Positions 1-11,421 are shown, numbered from the stretch's first letter. The stretch is 44,001 bases of DNA from CAZEJK01 sp964512045 (GCA_964512045.1 CAZEJK010000014.1:1-44001); one strand, 5' to 3'. The notes: generated by a model not told the origin, from the sequence alone. Translations and numbers: made by a program.

Positions 1-1
1 C

Positions 2-3040
<3,039 letters not shown>

Positions 3041-3282
3041 TAGCGTCGCGCTCCCGTCCGGCACTCGCCACAGCTCGCGACCGGGAAACCGCAGGGCGAG
3101 CACGCGGCCCGGATCGCTGCTCGAACGGACACCCCGGCCACGCTGGGTGCTCGATCGAGGGAGACGGCGGCACCGAGCCACATCGCTGAAGTGACGGAGG
3201 ACACGCCGACTGTCGCGTTGCACGCCTTCAGTGATGGTTGCCCCGCCGCCCACGTGGTACGCTGAACGTTGGAGGCGTGACG

Positions 3283-4620
3283 ATGCGCGTGCGGACTCTT
3301 TTGATGCTCGTCCCTGTAGCACTGTTGGGCCTCGTCCAGCTTGCTGCTGCAGCTCCCCCGGTAGTGGTGGCGGTTGACACCAGTCGATCGCTCGATGCGG
3401 CCGAGCTGAGCGAGGCGACCGGCCTCCTCGAGGCGGCCGTCGAGCGCCTCCCCGCCGGCACCTCGGTCGGGCTGATAGCATTCAACGACTCGCCGACCTG
3501 GCTCGTTCCGCCTGGTGGGACACCGGCTGAGGTGGTCTCGGCCCTCGAAGGAGTGGCTCCTGCGGGCCGGTACACCCTCCTTCACGACGCGCTGTTTGTG
3601 GCCACCCGCTCGCTTCCGGAGGGCGGCATCATCCTGCTTGCAACCGATGGACGGGACGAGAACTCGGCGACCACGGTCGATGACCTCGCTCGGCTCAGCG
3701 GTGCGAATCACGTCCGAGTCGTCGCCATCAGCCAGGGAGACCGGATCGACTCGTTGGCGCTTCGGCGGCTCGCGCTGGTGACGGAAGGTCAGTACCTTGG
3801 GCGCGCCACCGAGACAACGGCAGCGGAGCTCGTCGGGACGATCGAGGCGACGCGCGACGAGCTGACCAGGACCCTGAAAGCAGCTGAAGAGGATACCGCC
3901 GCGGACACGGCACCCGTATCAGGACCCGCTCCCGAGCGCGTGGTCACCCGGGAGGTGGCCACAACGCCTGGGTGGCTCATTCCGCTGCTGGTCGCCCTGG
4001 TACTCATCGCCTTCGTACCGTTGGCCATAATGCTGCTGGCACGGCGGAGCGGCAAAGACCGGCCTCCGCGAACGCCCAGCGAGGAGCCCCACGCAGAGCG
4101 CGACTGGGACACCGACCCGATGCTGGCATCGCCGGGGGCCACGGTCGTGACGCCTCCATCCCGCCCTGACTGGGAGATGGACCCGATGGAGGCAGCCGAC
4201 CAATCGACCGCGCCGACTGCCAAGGAGGCGGACGAGGTCGATCTGGACCCATCGGCATTCGAGAAGCTCCCATTCGACGGCGACCTGGAGAAGACGTCAG
4301 TCCTGGACGAGCAGCACCTCCTCGTGGTGCGCCAGCCCGGCGCCAAGGAGCGAACGTTTCGGCTCCGCGGCGACCGTGCGTTCGCGGTCGGCCGCGCCCC
4401 ACGGGTCAACACACTGACGCTGTCTGAGCCGACACTCAGCGGACAGCACTTCAAGATCGTGCCCAAGGATGGAGCGTTCTACATCGTGGACCTGGAGACC
4501 ACCAACGGAACCCTCGTCAACGGCGCCAGGATCCGCGCACACCGGCTCGAGCCAGGGGACACGATCCGCGCAGGCAACGTCACCTTCGACTTCCGGCTCA
4601 CCCTGCAGCCGCTCACGTGA
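3283..4620 (+). CDS. Membrane-anchored von Willebrand A / FHA domain protein
   Basis: The ATG at 3283 is preferred over the in-frame ATG at 3238 because GGAGG lies 7 nt upstream and the protein then begins with a clean signal peptide (MRVRTLLMLVPVALLGLVQL, cleavage near residue 24). Residues 27-190 form a vWA domain with the MIDAS start VDTSRS (Asp32, Ser34, Ser36). One membrane span follows at 231-253, then an acidic linker with twin motifs DWDTDPM (274-280) and DWEMDPM (296-302). Residues about 362-445 are an FHA domain with GR at 370-371, Ser386, His389 and NG at 408-409, the residues that bind phosphothreonine. Predicted topology puts vWA outside and FHA inside, so it could connect an external metal-dependent contact with Ser/Thr kinase signalling. 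No kinase is nearby. The specific role is unknown. Confidence 0.85.
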   Translation: MRVRTLLMLVPVALLGLVQLAAAAPPVVVAVDTSRSLDAAELSEATGLLEAAVERLPAGTSVGLIAFNDSPTWLVPPGGTPAEVVSALEGVAPAGRYTLLHDALFVATRSLPEGGIILLATDGRDENSATTVDDLARLSGANHVRVVAISQGDRIDSLALRRLALVTEGQYLGRATETTAAELVGTIEATRDELTRTLKAAEEDTAADTAPVSGPAPERVVTREVATTPGWLIPLLVALVLIAFVPLAIMLLARRSGKDRPPRTPSEEPHAERDWDTDPMLASPGATVVTPPSRPDWEMDPMEAADQSTAPTAKEADEVDLDPSAFEKLPFDGDLEKTSVLDEQHLLVVRQPGAKERTFRLRGDRAFAVGRAPRVNTLTLSEPTLSGQHFKIVPKDGAFYIVDLETTNGTLVNGARIRAHRLEPGDTIRAGNVTFDFRLTLQPLT

Positions 4621-4773
4621 TGTGCTCGACGCGTGCAGGCGCCCTACTCTCCGCGCCCTCAGCGCTCTGGGTGGTGACTCTGGGTTGACGGTCCTCCGTC
4701 GCGTGTGTGAGCTCGGGGGCGATTCCTCCCCACCTCTCATCGACAGCGCCCGTCGCTTCCGATCATCAGCCTA

Positions 4774-4802
4774 TGGAACACGGGCCACTGGCACGGTAAG
4801 AT
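4774..4802 (+). promoter_or_regulatory. Weak candidate promoter for purA
   Basis: A TAAGAT -10 box at 4797-4802 has a poor -35 match (TGGAAC, 4774-4779) 17 nt upstream. If real, transcription would begin near 4809, which makes the ATG at 4801 unusable and supports the GTG start at 4822. Confidence 0.3.
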
Positions 4803-4821
4803 GCCCTCCTTGGAGGACGAG

Positions 4822-6186
4822 GTGACAGAGCTCTTCGCGGGATCGTTCATGATCATCGGAGGCCAGTGGGGCGATGAGGGCAAGGGGAAGGTCGTCGACT
4901 TGCTCGCACCTGCATTCGCGGCCGTGGTCCGCTACAACGGGGGCAACAACGCCGGGCACACGGTTCGCTTCGGCGAACAACGGTTTGCGCTCCATCTCAT
5001 TCCGTCCGGCATCACCCATCCGGACATCCGGTGCCTGATGGCCTCCGGAATGGTTGTCGATCCCCAGGCGCTCCTCGACGAGATGGACGCGCTGCTGACC
5101 TCCAACGTGAGCATCGAAGGCCGGCTCTTTCTTTCCGAGCGCGTATGCCTTGTTCTGCCGAGCCACCGTGCCCTCGATGCCGCGCGAGAGGCCGCACGCC
5201 AGGGCTCCGCCATCGGCACGACCGGCCGCGGTATCGGCCCGGCCTACCAGGACGTCGCCCAGCGGAGAGCGCTACGCGGCTACCTGCTCGCGCGCCCGGA
5301 GGAGCTCGAACGGCGAGCTCGTCAACTGATAGGCGAGCACAACCGCGAGCTCGAGCTGCTGTTCGGAGCTGTACCAATCGATGTCGATCAGGCTGTGGGT
5401 ACGCTGCTCGCTCAGGCCGAGCGCCTTGCGCCGCTGGTGACGGACGTTGGTCTCGAGGTCGACTCCGCCCTCTCGGCGGGCCAGCCTGTGCTGTTCGAGG
5501 GAGCGCAGGGTGTGCTGCTGGATCTGATCCATGGCACCTATCCCTACGTGACCTCCTCCAGCTGCCTGCCCGCATCGGCCAGCGTCTCCTGCGGTATCGG
5601 CCCGAGCTTGCTCGGACCCGTGCTCGGGGTGCTCAAGGCCTACGTGACCCGCGTCGGAGGAGGCCCATTCCCCACCGAGCTGGACGATCCCGTCGGCGAA
5701 CGGATCCGCACTGCCGGCGCCGAGTTCGGCACCACCACCGGTCGTCCACGGCGCTGCGGCTGGTTCGATGCGGTCGCGGCTCGCTACGCTGTCCGCACTG
5801 CCGGCATCGATGCTATTGCACTCACCAAGCTCGACGTTCTCGACGGCTTCGATGAGATCCGTGTCGCCACCGCCTACCGTCTCCCCGATGGACGGCTCGT
5901 GGATCGTCCACCCACGGATCCGGAGATGTTGGACCGGGTCGAGCCGGTGTACGAGTCGCTGAGCGGCTGGTCCGAGCCGACGGCAGGTGTCGTTGATCCC
6001 AGTGGCCTCTCGGTCGATGCCGAGGCCTACCTGGACCGGCTGGAGGAGCTCGTTGGAGTCCCGATCGTCCTTGTCTCCACCGGACCGTGTCGCGAAGAGA
6101 CCATGGTCAGGAATCTCGATCGCGTACCATCCGATGTGCGGGCGCTGCTCCATCGGTCCGTGACAGCCGCCCTCTCGAACGCTTGA
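4822..6186 (+). CDS. purA: Adenylosuccinate synthetase
   Basis: Catalyses GTP-dependent joining of IMP and aspartate, the first committed step to AMP, in the cytoplasm. Family landmarks appear in order: GGQWGDEGKGKVVD with the catalytic Asp and P-loop, NNAGHT, GTTGRGIGPAYQD, FEGAQGVLLD, KAYVTRVGGGPFPTEL, TTGRPRRCGWFD, and LTKLDVLDGFDEI near the guanine-binding site. About 454 residues, slightly longer than the usual 430, mostly through a short N-terminal extension. The GTG at 4822 is chosen because GGAGGA ends 4 nt before it; an upstream in-frame ATG at 4801 has no good Shine-Dalgarno, and ATG 4849 just before the first strand is another option. It stands alone, about 200 bp after the vWA-FHA gene and 35 bp before tRNA-Lys. 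Confidence 0.96.
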   Translation: MTELFAGSFMIIGGQWGDEGKGKVVDLLAPAFAAVVRYNGGNNAGHTVRFGEQRFALHLIPSGITHPDIRCLMASGMVVDPQALLDEMDALLTSNVSIEGRLFLSERVCLVLPSHRALDAAREAARQGSAIGTTGRGIGPAYQDVAQRRALRGYLLARPEELERRARQLIGEHNRELELLFGAVPIDVDQAVGTLLAQAERLAPLVTDVGLEVDSALSAGQPVLFEGAQGVLLDLIHGTYPYVTSSSCLPASASVSCGIGPSLLGPVLGVLKAYVTRVGGGPFPTELDDPVGERIRTAGAEFGTTTGRPRRCGWFDAVAARYAVRTAGIDAIALTKLDVLDGFDEIRVATAYRLPDGRLVDRPPTDPEMLDRVEPVYESLSGWSEPTAGVVDPSGLSVDAEAYLDRLEELVGVPIVLVSTGPCREETMVRNLDRVPSDVRALLHRSVTAALSNA

Positions 6187-6211
6187 CCGCTCGCACCAGA
6201 GACGCTAGGTT
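6183..6211 (+). promoter_or_regulatory. Promoter of tRNA-Lys
   Basis: TTGACC (6183-6188) and TAGGTT (6206-6211) are separated by 17 nt. The -35 box overlaps the purA stop codon. Expected transcription start is near 6218, four bases before the mature tRNA. Confidence 0.6.
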
Positions 6212-6221
6212 GCACCGGGAT

Positions 6222-6296
6222 GGGTCGTTAGCTCAGCGGTAGAGCATCTGACTTTTAATCAGGTGGTCCTGGGTTCGATCCCCAGACGACCCACCA
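6222..6296 (+). tRNA. tRNA-Lys (anticodon TTT)
   Basis: A full cloverleaf is visible: acceptor GGGTCGT pairs with ACGACCC (6286-6292), followed by discriminator A and an encoded CCA (6294-6296). The anticodon loop CTTTTAA holds TTT on a CTGA/TCAG stem, and the T arm contains GGTTCGATCC. It reads AAA and AAG lysine codons. Confidence 0.97.
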
Positions 6297-6343
6297 TCCG
6301 GAAAGCGTGAGGAGGCCGCGGAGGCCAGTTGCCGATAGTGGGA

Positions 6344-6372
6344 TTGGCAGCTTCGGAAACGACTGGTATACT
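6344..6372 (+). promoter_or_regulatory. Promoter of tRNA-Glu
   Basis: TTGGCA (6344-6349) and TATACT (6367-6372) with an exact 17-nt spacer. The expected start is near 6379, giving a leader of about 36 nt that would be removed by RNase P. Confidence 0.65.
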
Positions 6373-6414
6373 CAGCATCTGTGTGCGCACAGCCGGAGAT
6401 GCGCACCTGCGTGT

Positions 6415-6492
6415 GACCCCATCGTCTAGTCAGGTTTAGGACACCGGCCTTTCACGCCGGCAGCACGGGTTCAAATCCCGTTGGGGTCACCA
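6415..6492 (+). tRNA. tRNA-Glu (anticodon TTC)
   Basis: Acceptor GACCCCA pairs with TGGGGTC (6482-6488), then discriminator A and encoded CCA (6490-6492). The anticodon stem CCGGC/GCCGG encloses loop CTTTCAC with anticodon TTC. The D arm has the GTCTAG start typical of bacterial tRNA-Glu and a slightly enlarged D loop. Confidence 0.97.
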
Positions 6493-6705
6493 GCCTTCTT
6501 CTCGCCTCTCGCAGACAGCCACGCACAATCGACACCCAGTCGTCGCCCCATCAGCCGGAGCGGGAGCGATGCGTGGTCCCTTCGCCGAGATCGTCGAGGA
6601 GCTCGTAACCCACTCGCCCTAACTGCGAGACGCGGAGCCTTCCCGCCAGCGTCCGTCCATCGTCCCGGGAACGGGAGCGTACGAACTGTCGCTCGCCGAC
6701 TCCAG

Positions 6706-6738
6706 AAAGACCGACGCCCGACCATGTCCGGTCGGGCG
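6706..6738 (-). terminator. Candidate intrinsic terminator of the sigma factor gene
   Basis: CGCCCGACC (6715-6723) pairs with GGTCGGGCG (6730-6738), a 9-bp stem with a 6-nt loop. Read on the minus strand it is followed by TCGGTCTTTCT, a modest U-rich tail. It lies about 45 nt after the sigma gene's stop. The rest of 6493-6783 shows no gene. Confidence 0.5.
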
Positions 6739-6783
6739 CAATCACACGCTGAGATGGAACGAGTTGGACGGAAAGGAGGGGCC

Positions 6784-7428
6784 TCAGGTGGCCTCTGCCA
6801 GGGAGTCGGTTGAGAAGAAGTCTGAGAGGTCGATCCGCTGATCGCGGAGCTTGTCTGGTGGGGCGGTGATGTAGTTGTACCGCCGGCCGTAGCTGAGCAA
6901 TGCGCGCTCGAGCATCCGCCGCCCGCGATACAGGCGCGACATGACGGTGCCAACCGGCACGGCGAGGATGTCGGCGATCTCCTTGTAGGCGAACGCCTGC
7001 AGGTCGGCAAGCAGGACGACCACCTTGTAGTCGTGCGGAAGGCTCATCAATGCCTCCTTGACCTCGTGATCCATCTCGGCGGACAAGAACACGGACTCTG
7101 GATCAACGCTGCCTCCGGAGGTCGCATCGGCAAAAGTCTCCTCGAGCCCCTGCTGCACCTCGTCGAAGTCCACCTTGGGCGGCTGCAGCTTGCGCTTGCG
7201 GTAGTTATTGATGAAAGTGTTCTTCATGATCTTGAACAGCCACGCCTTGAAGTTGGTGCCCTCGGTGAACCGGTCGTAGTACTTGTACGCCTTGAGGTAC
7301 GTCTCCTGCAACAGATCTTCGGAGTCCTCGACGGAGCGAGTCATGCGCAAGGCACTCTTGAAGAGCTGATCGCGGTATGGCAGCTGTCCGGATTCGAAGT
7401 CCCACAACGTTGTCTGAGTGTCGCTCAT
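6784..7428 (-). CDS. ECF-type RNA polymerase sigma factor
   Basis: About 214 residues. Region 2 is clear (LFKSALRMTRSVEDSEDLLQ, then ETYLKAYKYYDRFTEGTNFK with AWLFKIMKNTFINNYRKRK), which in the family binds the core polymerase and melts the -10 box. Region 4 is the helix-turn-helix LPHDYKVVVLLADLQAFAYK with EIADILAVPVGTVMSRLYRG, for -35 recognition. The ATG at 7428 is preferred: GGAGG sits 5 nt upstream, while the ATG at 7440 would be only a few bases from the predicted transcript start. A C-terminal tail of about 35 residues (YNYITAPPDKLRDQRIDLSD) extends beyond region 4 and could be regulatory. No anti-sigma gene is adjacent. Its promoter looks like a housekeeping rather than an autoregulated one. 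Confidence 0.92.
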   Translation of the reverse strand: MSDTQTTLWDFESGQLPYRDQLFKSALRMTRSVEDSEDLLQETYLKAYKYYDRFTEGTNFKAWLFKIMKNTFINNYRKRKLQPPKVDFDEVQQGLEETFADATSGGSVDPESVFLSAEMDHEVKEALMSLPHDYKVVVLLADLQAFAYKEIADILAVPVGTVMSRLYRGRRMLERALLSYGRRYNYITAPPDKLRDQRIDLSDFFSTDSLAEAT

Positions 7429-7449
7429 CGCCTCCTCCATGTTGCAGAA

Positions 7450-7478
7450 ATGTTACCTCTAGAAGCTCCTCGTGTCAA
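7450..7478 (-). promoter_or_regulatory. Near-consensus promoter of the ECF sigma gene
   Basis: On the minus strand, TTGACA (plus positions 7473-7478) and TAACAT (7450-7455) are separated by exactly 17 nt. The start would fall near 7443, leaving about 15 nt before the ATG at 7428 with GGAGGAGG inside it. Confidence 0.75.
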
Positions 7479-7954
7479 GGGGTCTGAGATCTTTTTCTTA
7501 GAAATCGCTGCCCTGTTTCATCGACGAAACCCCAAAGAGTTCATACTCAGAAGCTTGCGCTACTCTGCAAGCGATGGCGATCCGGGAATCCACCCTCTGC
7601 ACCTCGGGGCGAACCCGACTACACCGGATCGAAGGCGACTGAGCTGTCAGGATCAGAGATTCGATATCGCGAGGCGTTTTGGCGACTCAGAGCTCCGTAT
7701 CCTCGAGAACTCGAGGCATCCGCCGGGGAACGGATGGCCGGGATCCAGCTGCTGGGGCCGGGACCAGGACCGCAGCCGGCCTGTGGCGCCGTCGCTCCTG
7801 CGTGTCAGACTGGGCGGGTGGGGGAGCTGATACCCAACCGCAGATACCTTACCGCTACGCGGGCGCGGCTCCGGCACCATAGGAGCATCCCTTGGTTCCC
7901 GGCCCGCGGCCGCGTTGGCAGCTCCTCGTGGGACACGAGCCGAGCAGATGCTGC
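7479..7954. other. Intergenic stretch without a recognisable gene
   Basis: The bases next to the promoter (about 7480-7570) are less GC-rich. Around 7733-7785 lies a GC-rich segment (GCCGGGATCC, GGGGCCGGGACCAGGACC) that resembles the dispersed GC-rich repeat seen elsewhere in the window. Open frames here show no family features or ribosome-binding sites. Confidence 0.5.
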
Positions 7955-7993
7955 TCAAACAAAGATCGCCGACCGGAGCTGCCTCCGGTCGGC
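7955..7993 (-). terminator. Intrinsic terminator of the nuo-atp operon
   Basis: An 11-bp perfect stem, GCCGACCGGAG (7968-7978) with CTCCGGTCGGC (7983-7993), has a 4-nt loop. On the minus strand it is followed by GATCTTTGTTTG. It lies about 50 nt after the atpE stop, and no further atp gene follows. Confidence 0.75.
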
Positions 7994-8045
7994 TCTGGAA
8001 GCTCTAGCTTTTGCTGCCACCGGCGCGACGCCGGCGGATCAGAGG

Positions 8046-8369
8046 CTAGCCAGCGGTCAGAATCATGATCGCGACCACCAGTGCGTAGATCACCAGGGAC
8101 TCGATCAGAGCAAGACCGATGATCATCGTCAGACGGATCGGTCCCACGGCGCCCGGGTTGCGCGCGATCCCTTCGCAGGCTGCGGCCAGGCCGCGGGCCT
8201 GTCCGAGCGAGCCGAAGGCAGCGGCGAGTCCGATGGCAAACGCTGCGGCGGCAAACTTCCACGCGTCAGCATTCGCGGCGGCTTCGGCTCCGTGCTCCTG
8301 CGCCAGCGCCGGGCTGGCGAGGGCCAACGCCACAAGAACGAGAGCCATGGTAGCAAGACGACGGTTCAT
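8046..8369 (-). CDS. atpE: ATP synthase F0 subunit c
   Basis: Forms the rotor ring of F1F0 ATP synthase. The ATG at 8369 follows GAGGAGGAACTCT, an excellent Shine-Dalgarno, and gives 107 residues. It starts with a signal-peptide-like extension (VLVALALASPALAQ) and a short acidic/alanine segment, then the usual hairpin of two membrane helices joined by the polar loop ARNP. The ion-carrying residue is Glu90 in GLALIESLVIYAL, and Gln57, Ser91 and Tyr95 occupy the positions known to contact the ion in sodium-type rings, although the following Thr is Leu93-side hydrophobic (Leu92). Ion specificity therefore cannot be read with certainty. Last gene of the nuo-atp operon, 33 nt after atpB; genes for subunit b and all F1 subunits are absent from this window. 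Confidence 0.95.
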   Translation of the reverse strand: MNRRLATMALVLVALALASPALAQEHGAEAAANADAWKFAAAAFAIGLAAAFGSLGQARGLAAACEGIARNPGAVGPIRLTMIIGLALIESLVIYALVVAIMILTAG

Positions 8370-8402
8370 AGAGTTCCTCCTCACGAATGGTTTCATGTGC
8401 GG

Positions 8403-9149
8403 TTAGTGTTCCGTGGCGACCGCGCCCGCAATGTACACCATCGTCAGCATGACGAAGATGAACGCCTGCAGAAGCGAGCCGAAAATACCGAGGGCCATCA
8501 TCGGCCAGGGAATCAGCAGCGGGAAGAAACCGAAGAAGATCGAGGCGGCCTTGTGCTCGCCGAAGATGTTCCCGAACAGCCGCATGCCCAACGACAGGAT
8601 CCGGGCCAGGTGGGAGATGATCTCGATCGGCAGCATCAACGGAGCGAGCGGCAGCATCGGACCCAGGAACTGCTTGAAGTACGACAGGCCATGCGCCCGC
8701 AAGCCGATGAAGTTGTAAAACAAGAACGCCGTGATCGACAGCCCGAAGGTCGTGTTCACGTTCTGCGTCGGCGGCTGGAGGAAGAAGAACTGCCCGAAGA
8801 TGTTGCACGTGAAGATGAAGACCGCGAGGGCACCGACGAACGGCAAGAACCGCTTTGCCTGGCCGTGACCGATCACATCCTCCATCAGGTCTCGCATCCC
8901 GCCGTACAGGAGCTCGAAGGCCTGCTGCAGCTTGCCCGGCGTCTCCACGGAGAGCGCACGCTTGACCGGCAGCAGCACGAAGAAGATCACAACGACCGCC
9001 AGTGCTGCCATGATGACGTGGTCGGGCACCCAGAAGACCTGACCGTGCTGAGCACCCAGCAGCTCCAGATACCGCTCGCTCGGCTCACCGAAGATGGCGA
9101 TCAGGATCCCGTTGACGATCTCGTAGAGAAACGAGTGGTGATGCTCCAC
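8403..9149 (-). CDS. atpB: ATP synthase F0 subunit a
   Basis: Membrane stator subunit that provides the two ion half-channels against the c ring. 248 residues with about six membrane helices. The essential arginine lies in ILSLGMRLFGNIFGEHKAAS, and the last helices (LLQAFIFVMLTMVYIAGAVA) match the conserved Gln-containing segment. The GTG at 9149 is the likely start: GGGAGG lies 5 nt upstream, overlapping the stop region of the preceding atpI-like gene, which indicates translational coupling. The N terminus is rich in histidine (EHHHS). The protein acts in the inner membrane with the c subunit encoded next to it. Confidence 0.95.
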   Translation of the reverse strand: MEHHHSFLYEIVNGILIAIFGEPSERYLELLGAQHGQVFWVPDHVIMAALAVVVIFFVLLPVKRALSVETPGKLQQAFELLYGGMRDLMEDVIGHGQAKRFLPFVGALAVFIFTCNIFGQFFFLQPPTQNVNTTFGLSITAFLFYNFIGLRAHGLSYFKQFLGPMLPLAPLMLPIEIISHLARILSLGMRLFGNIFGEHKAASIFFGFFPLLIPWPMMALGIFGSLLQAFIFVMLTMVYIAGAVATEH

Positions 9150-9150
9150 G

Positions 9151-9615
9151 CTAACCTCCCCCCACGGACCCGCGTACCCCTTCGGCCACGAGTGCGATCA
9201 CAGGCGCCGTGACGCCGATTGCCACTGCAATGAGATCAACCTGTGGAACGAGCACGAGAACCGCCACGCCCACCCCCAGCAGCAGCAGCCGCGCTGCGGC
9301 ACGAAGCACGACCCCAGCGTCGACCCGCGGACCACCTGGTTGCAGCAGCCGGTCGAGCAGCCTTTCCAACCAGTGGGTGTTGATAATAACCACGGCCCCA
9401 GCACCGGTCAAGCTCGCCGCCCCGATCCATGATCGGAACACGACCAGCTCCACCAGGGCTCCCACGGCCAGCAGGAGCATCGTGATCACCACCACACGTC
9501 TGGTTGAGAACGTCTCCTCCACGACGGGCTCCTCGCCGCCCTCGGCGTCTCGAGCCTCCCGCGACGCCGCATCGCAGCACGCGAAGGCTCCAGTCCACCC
9601 GGTGGACTCAATCAT
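9151..9615 (-). CDS. atpI: ATP synthase I-like small membrane protein
   Basis: About 154 residues from the ATG at 9615, which overlaps the end of atpZ by 8 nt and has GGAG 6 nt upstream. A soluble acidic start (REARDAEGGEEPVVEE) precedes four hydrophobic segments (VVVITMLLLAVGALVELVVF; ASLTGAGAVVIINTHWL; RLLLLGVGVAVLVLV; LIAVAIGVTAPVIALVAEGV). This topology and the position before atpB match the AtpI family, which in other bacteria assists assembly of the c ring or works with AtpZ in magnesium/calcium transport. Sequence identity of this family is low, so the call rests mainly on context and topology. Confidence 0.7.
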   Translation of the reverse strand: MIESTGWTGAFACCDAASREARDAEGGEEPVVEETFSTRRVVVITMLLLAVGALVELVVFRSWIGAASLTGAGAVVIINTHWLERLLDRLLQPGGPRVDAGVVLRAAARLLLLGVGVAVLVLVPQVDLIAVAIGVTAPVIALVAEGVRGSVGGG

Positions 9616-9907
9616 CGGCATCTCCGGACGCGTCGCCCTCGCTCTGAGCCGCATCCTCGGTCTGCCACTGCTCCTCGGCAGCGGTCGCCCGAGCCGAGAT
9701 CCGAAACAGGTTGACGAAACCTGCCGCGATTCCAAACCCGGAGAACACCAAGGTCAGCCACGGACCGGTACCAAACTGGACATCCAGCCAGCGCCCCGCA
9801 AAGTACCCGATGAGAATGGCGATCGGAAACTGCAGCCCGATGATCGACAGCTCGGCCCAGATCTTGCCCCGACTGACCCACTTGCGCGTCGATCGTCGGT
9901 CGACCAC
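9608..9907 (-). CDS. atpZ: AtpZ-like F0 accessory protein
   Basis: 99 residues with two membrane helices (WAELSIIGLQFPIAILIGYF and PWLTLVFSGFGIAAGFVNLF) joined by the GRWLDVQFGTGP turn, the hallmark of the AtpZ/AtpI accessory family found at the head of atp operons. The C terminus is strongly acidic (EEQWQTEDAAQSEGDASGDA). A GTG start at 9907 is preceded by GGAGG with a 7-nt spacer. It sits between nuoN and atpI, marking the junction of the complex I genes with the ATP synthase genes. Proposed roles in the family are rotor-ring assembly or divalent cation uptake; nothing here decides between them. Confidence 0.75.
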   Translation of the reverse strand: MVDRRSTRKWVSRGKIWAELSIIGLQFPIAILIGYFAGRWLDVQFGTGPWLTLVFSGFGIAAGFVNLFRISARATAAEEQWQTEDAAQSEGDASGDADD

Positions 9908-9934
9908 AGCGTATCCTCCGAGTACAGCGCCGCA

Positions 9935-11413
9935 CTACCCAGCGCCCATGATCACGGCCACCTTGGCGAGCGCCGCGGCACCGTCCTGCGCCCAGGTCAC
10001 GACTGCGGTGGGCCACACGCCCAGGAGCAGCGTCACGACGGCGCACACGATCAGCATACCTTCGAGCCAGCTATCGCGAGCGAGCTCGGCACCGTCAGCC
10101 TCCGCCTCGTCTCCCTCACGCAAGTACATCTGCACGACGATCCGGAAGTAGTAGTACAGGCTGACTGCGGACATCACCACGGCGATGACCACCAGGCGGA
10201 TGTAACCCGCCTCCACGGTCGCAGCGAACAGGTAGAGCTTTCCCATGAACCCAGCCGTCGGCGGAATCCCTGCGAGAGCCAGCATGAAGATCAGCATGCC
10301 TGCGGCAGCTGCGGGATACTTCTTGGCCAGGCCTGCGTAGTCTGTGATGACCTCCCCGGCGTACCCACGGGTCTCGAGCAAGATCACGAAACCGAACGCC
10401 CCGAGGTTCATGAACGCGTAGATCAGCGTGTACAGCAGGACCGCCCAGATACCTGTCTCGTTCAGAGCCACCAGCCCCATCAGCGCATACCCACCGTGGG
10501 CGATCGACGAGTACGCCAGCATCCTCTTGACGTTGTCCTGGGTCAGCGCAGCGACGTTCCCGTAGATCATCGTCAGCGCTGCTGCAGCCCACAGCACTGC
10601 CCGCCACTGCTCCACTTGCGGATCGAACGCACCCGCGAAGATCCTCAGGAACATGGCAAAAGCCGCCGCCTTGGGCCCAACCGAGATGAACGCGGTCACC
10701 GGCGTCGGCGCGCCTTCGTACGCATCCGGCGTCCACAGGTGGAACGGCACCGCCGCAATCTTGAACAGCATCCCGAACGCCACCAGGATGACACCGATGC
10801 TGAGCGTGTTGTTCTGCGCAGTCACCTCGAGGGCGGCGCGGATCTCCACCAGATCCAACGTTCCGAGCACGCCGTATACCAACGAGATCCCGTAGAGCAG
10901 TATCCCTGACGACATGGCGCCGAGCACGAAGTACTTGACCGCCCCCTCGGTGGACTTGATCTCCCGGGTGTAGTAGCCCACCAGGACGTACACCGACAGC
11001 GCCATCAGCTCGAGCCCCACGTACAGGCTCGCCAGGTTGATCCCCGATGCCATCACCATCATGCCCACGGTGGACAGCAGCACCAGAGAGAAGAACTCCG
11101 CCGACGCGTAGATGGAGCGCTCGAGGAACGCCACCGACATCAGCACTGCCACCGCGCCGGCCGCCAGTATCAGCAGCTTGAAGAACACCCCGAACTGATC
11201 CAGCACGAGCATCCGGCCGAGGATCAGCTCTGGCTCGCCTGCGGGTCGTCCCACAGTCCACACCAGGATCGCTGTCAGGCCCATGAAGGCGACCGATACA
11301 AGCGCCAGGTTGCGCGGTCGACCGCGGCTGGCCGATCCGGCCAGGAGCACCACGAACCCGCCGATCGCGAGCACGATCTCGGGAAGGAACGGTATGAAGT
11401 CCGCGAGGGTCAT
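9935..11413 (-). CDS. nuoN: NADH-quinone oxidoreductase subunit N
   Basis: Antiporter-like proton-pumping subunit of the complex I membrane arm. 492 residues from the ATG at 11413; the open frame continues upstream but that part lies inside nuoM and lacks family sequence. About fourteen membrane helices. Typical blocks include SLYVGLELMALSVYVLVGYY with the helix-5 Glu, STEGAVKYFVLGAMSSGILL with Lys, FKIAAVPFHLWTPDAYEGAP, and NVKRMLAYSSIAHGGYALMG. Last nuo gene, 8 nt downstream of nuoM and followed 27 nt later by atpZ, so respiratory and ATP synthase genes share one transcript. Confidence 0.96.
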   Translation of the reverse strand: MTLADFIPFLPEIVLAIGGFVVLLAGSASRGRPRNLALVSVAFMGLTAILVWTVGRPAGEPELILGRMLVLDQFGVFFKLLILAAGAVAVLMSVAFLERSIYASAEFFSLVLLSTVGMMVMASGINLASLYVGLELMALSVYVLVGYYTREIKSTEGAVKYFVLGAMSSGILLYGISLVYGVLGTLDLVEIRAALEVTAQNNTLSIGVILVAFGMLFKIAAVPFHLWTPDAYEGAPTPVTAFISVGPKAAAFAMFLRIFAGAFDPQVEQWRAVLWAAAALTMIYGNVAALTQDNVKRMLAYSSIAHGGYALMGLVALNETGIWAVLLYTLIYAFMNLGAFGFVILLETRGYAGEVITDYAGLAKKYPAAAAGMLIFMLALAGIPPTAGFMGKLYLFAATVEAGYIRLVVIAVVMSAVSLYYYFRIVVQMYLREGDEAEADGAELARDSWLEGMLIVCAVVTLLLGVWPTAVVTWAQDGAAALAKVAVIMGAG

Positions 11414-11421
11414 AACGCCCC

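Noticed and set aside
9209..10909. A 566-codon plus-strand frame opposite atpI, atpZ and nuoN
   Set aside because: Low-complexity Ser/Arg/His-rich translation, crossing several real genes.
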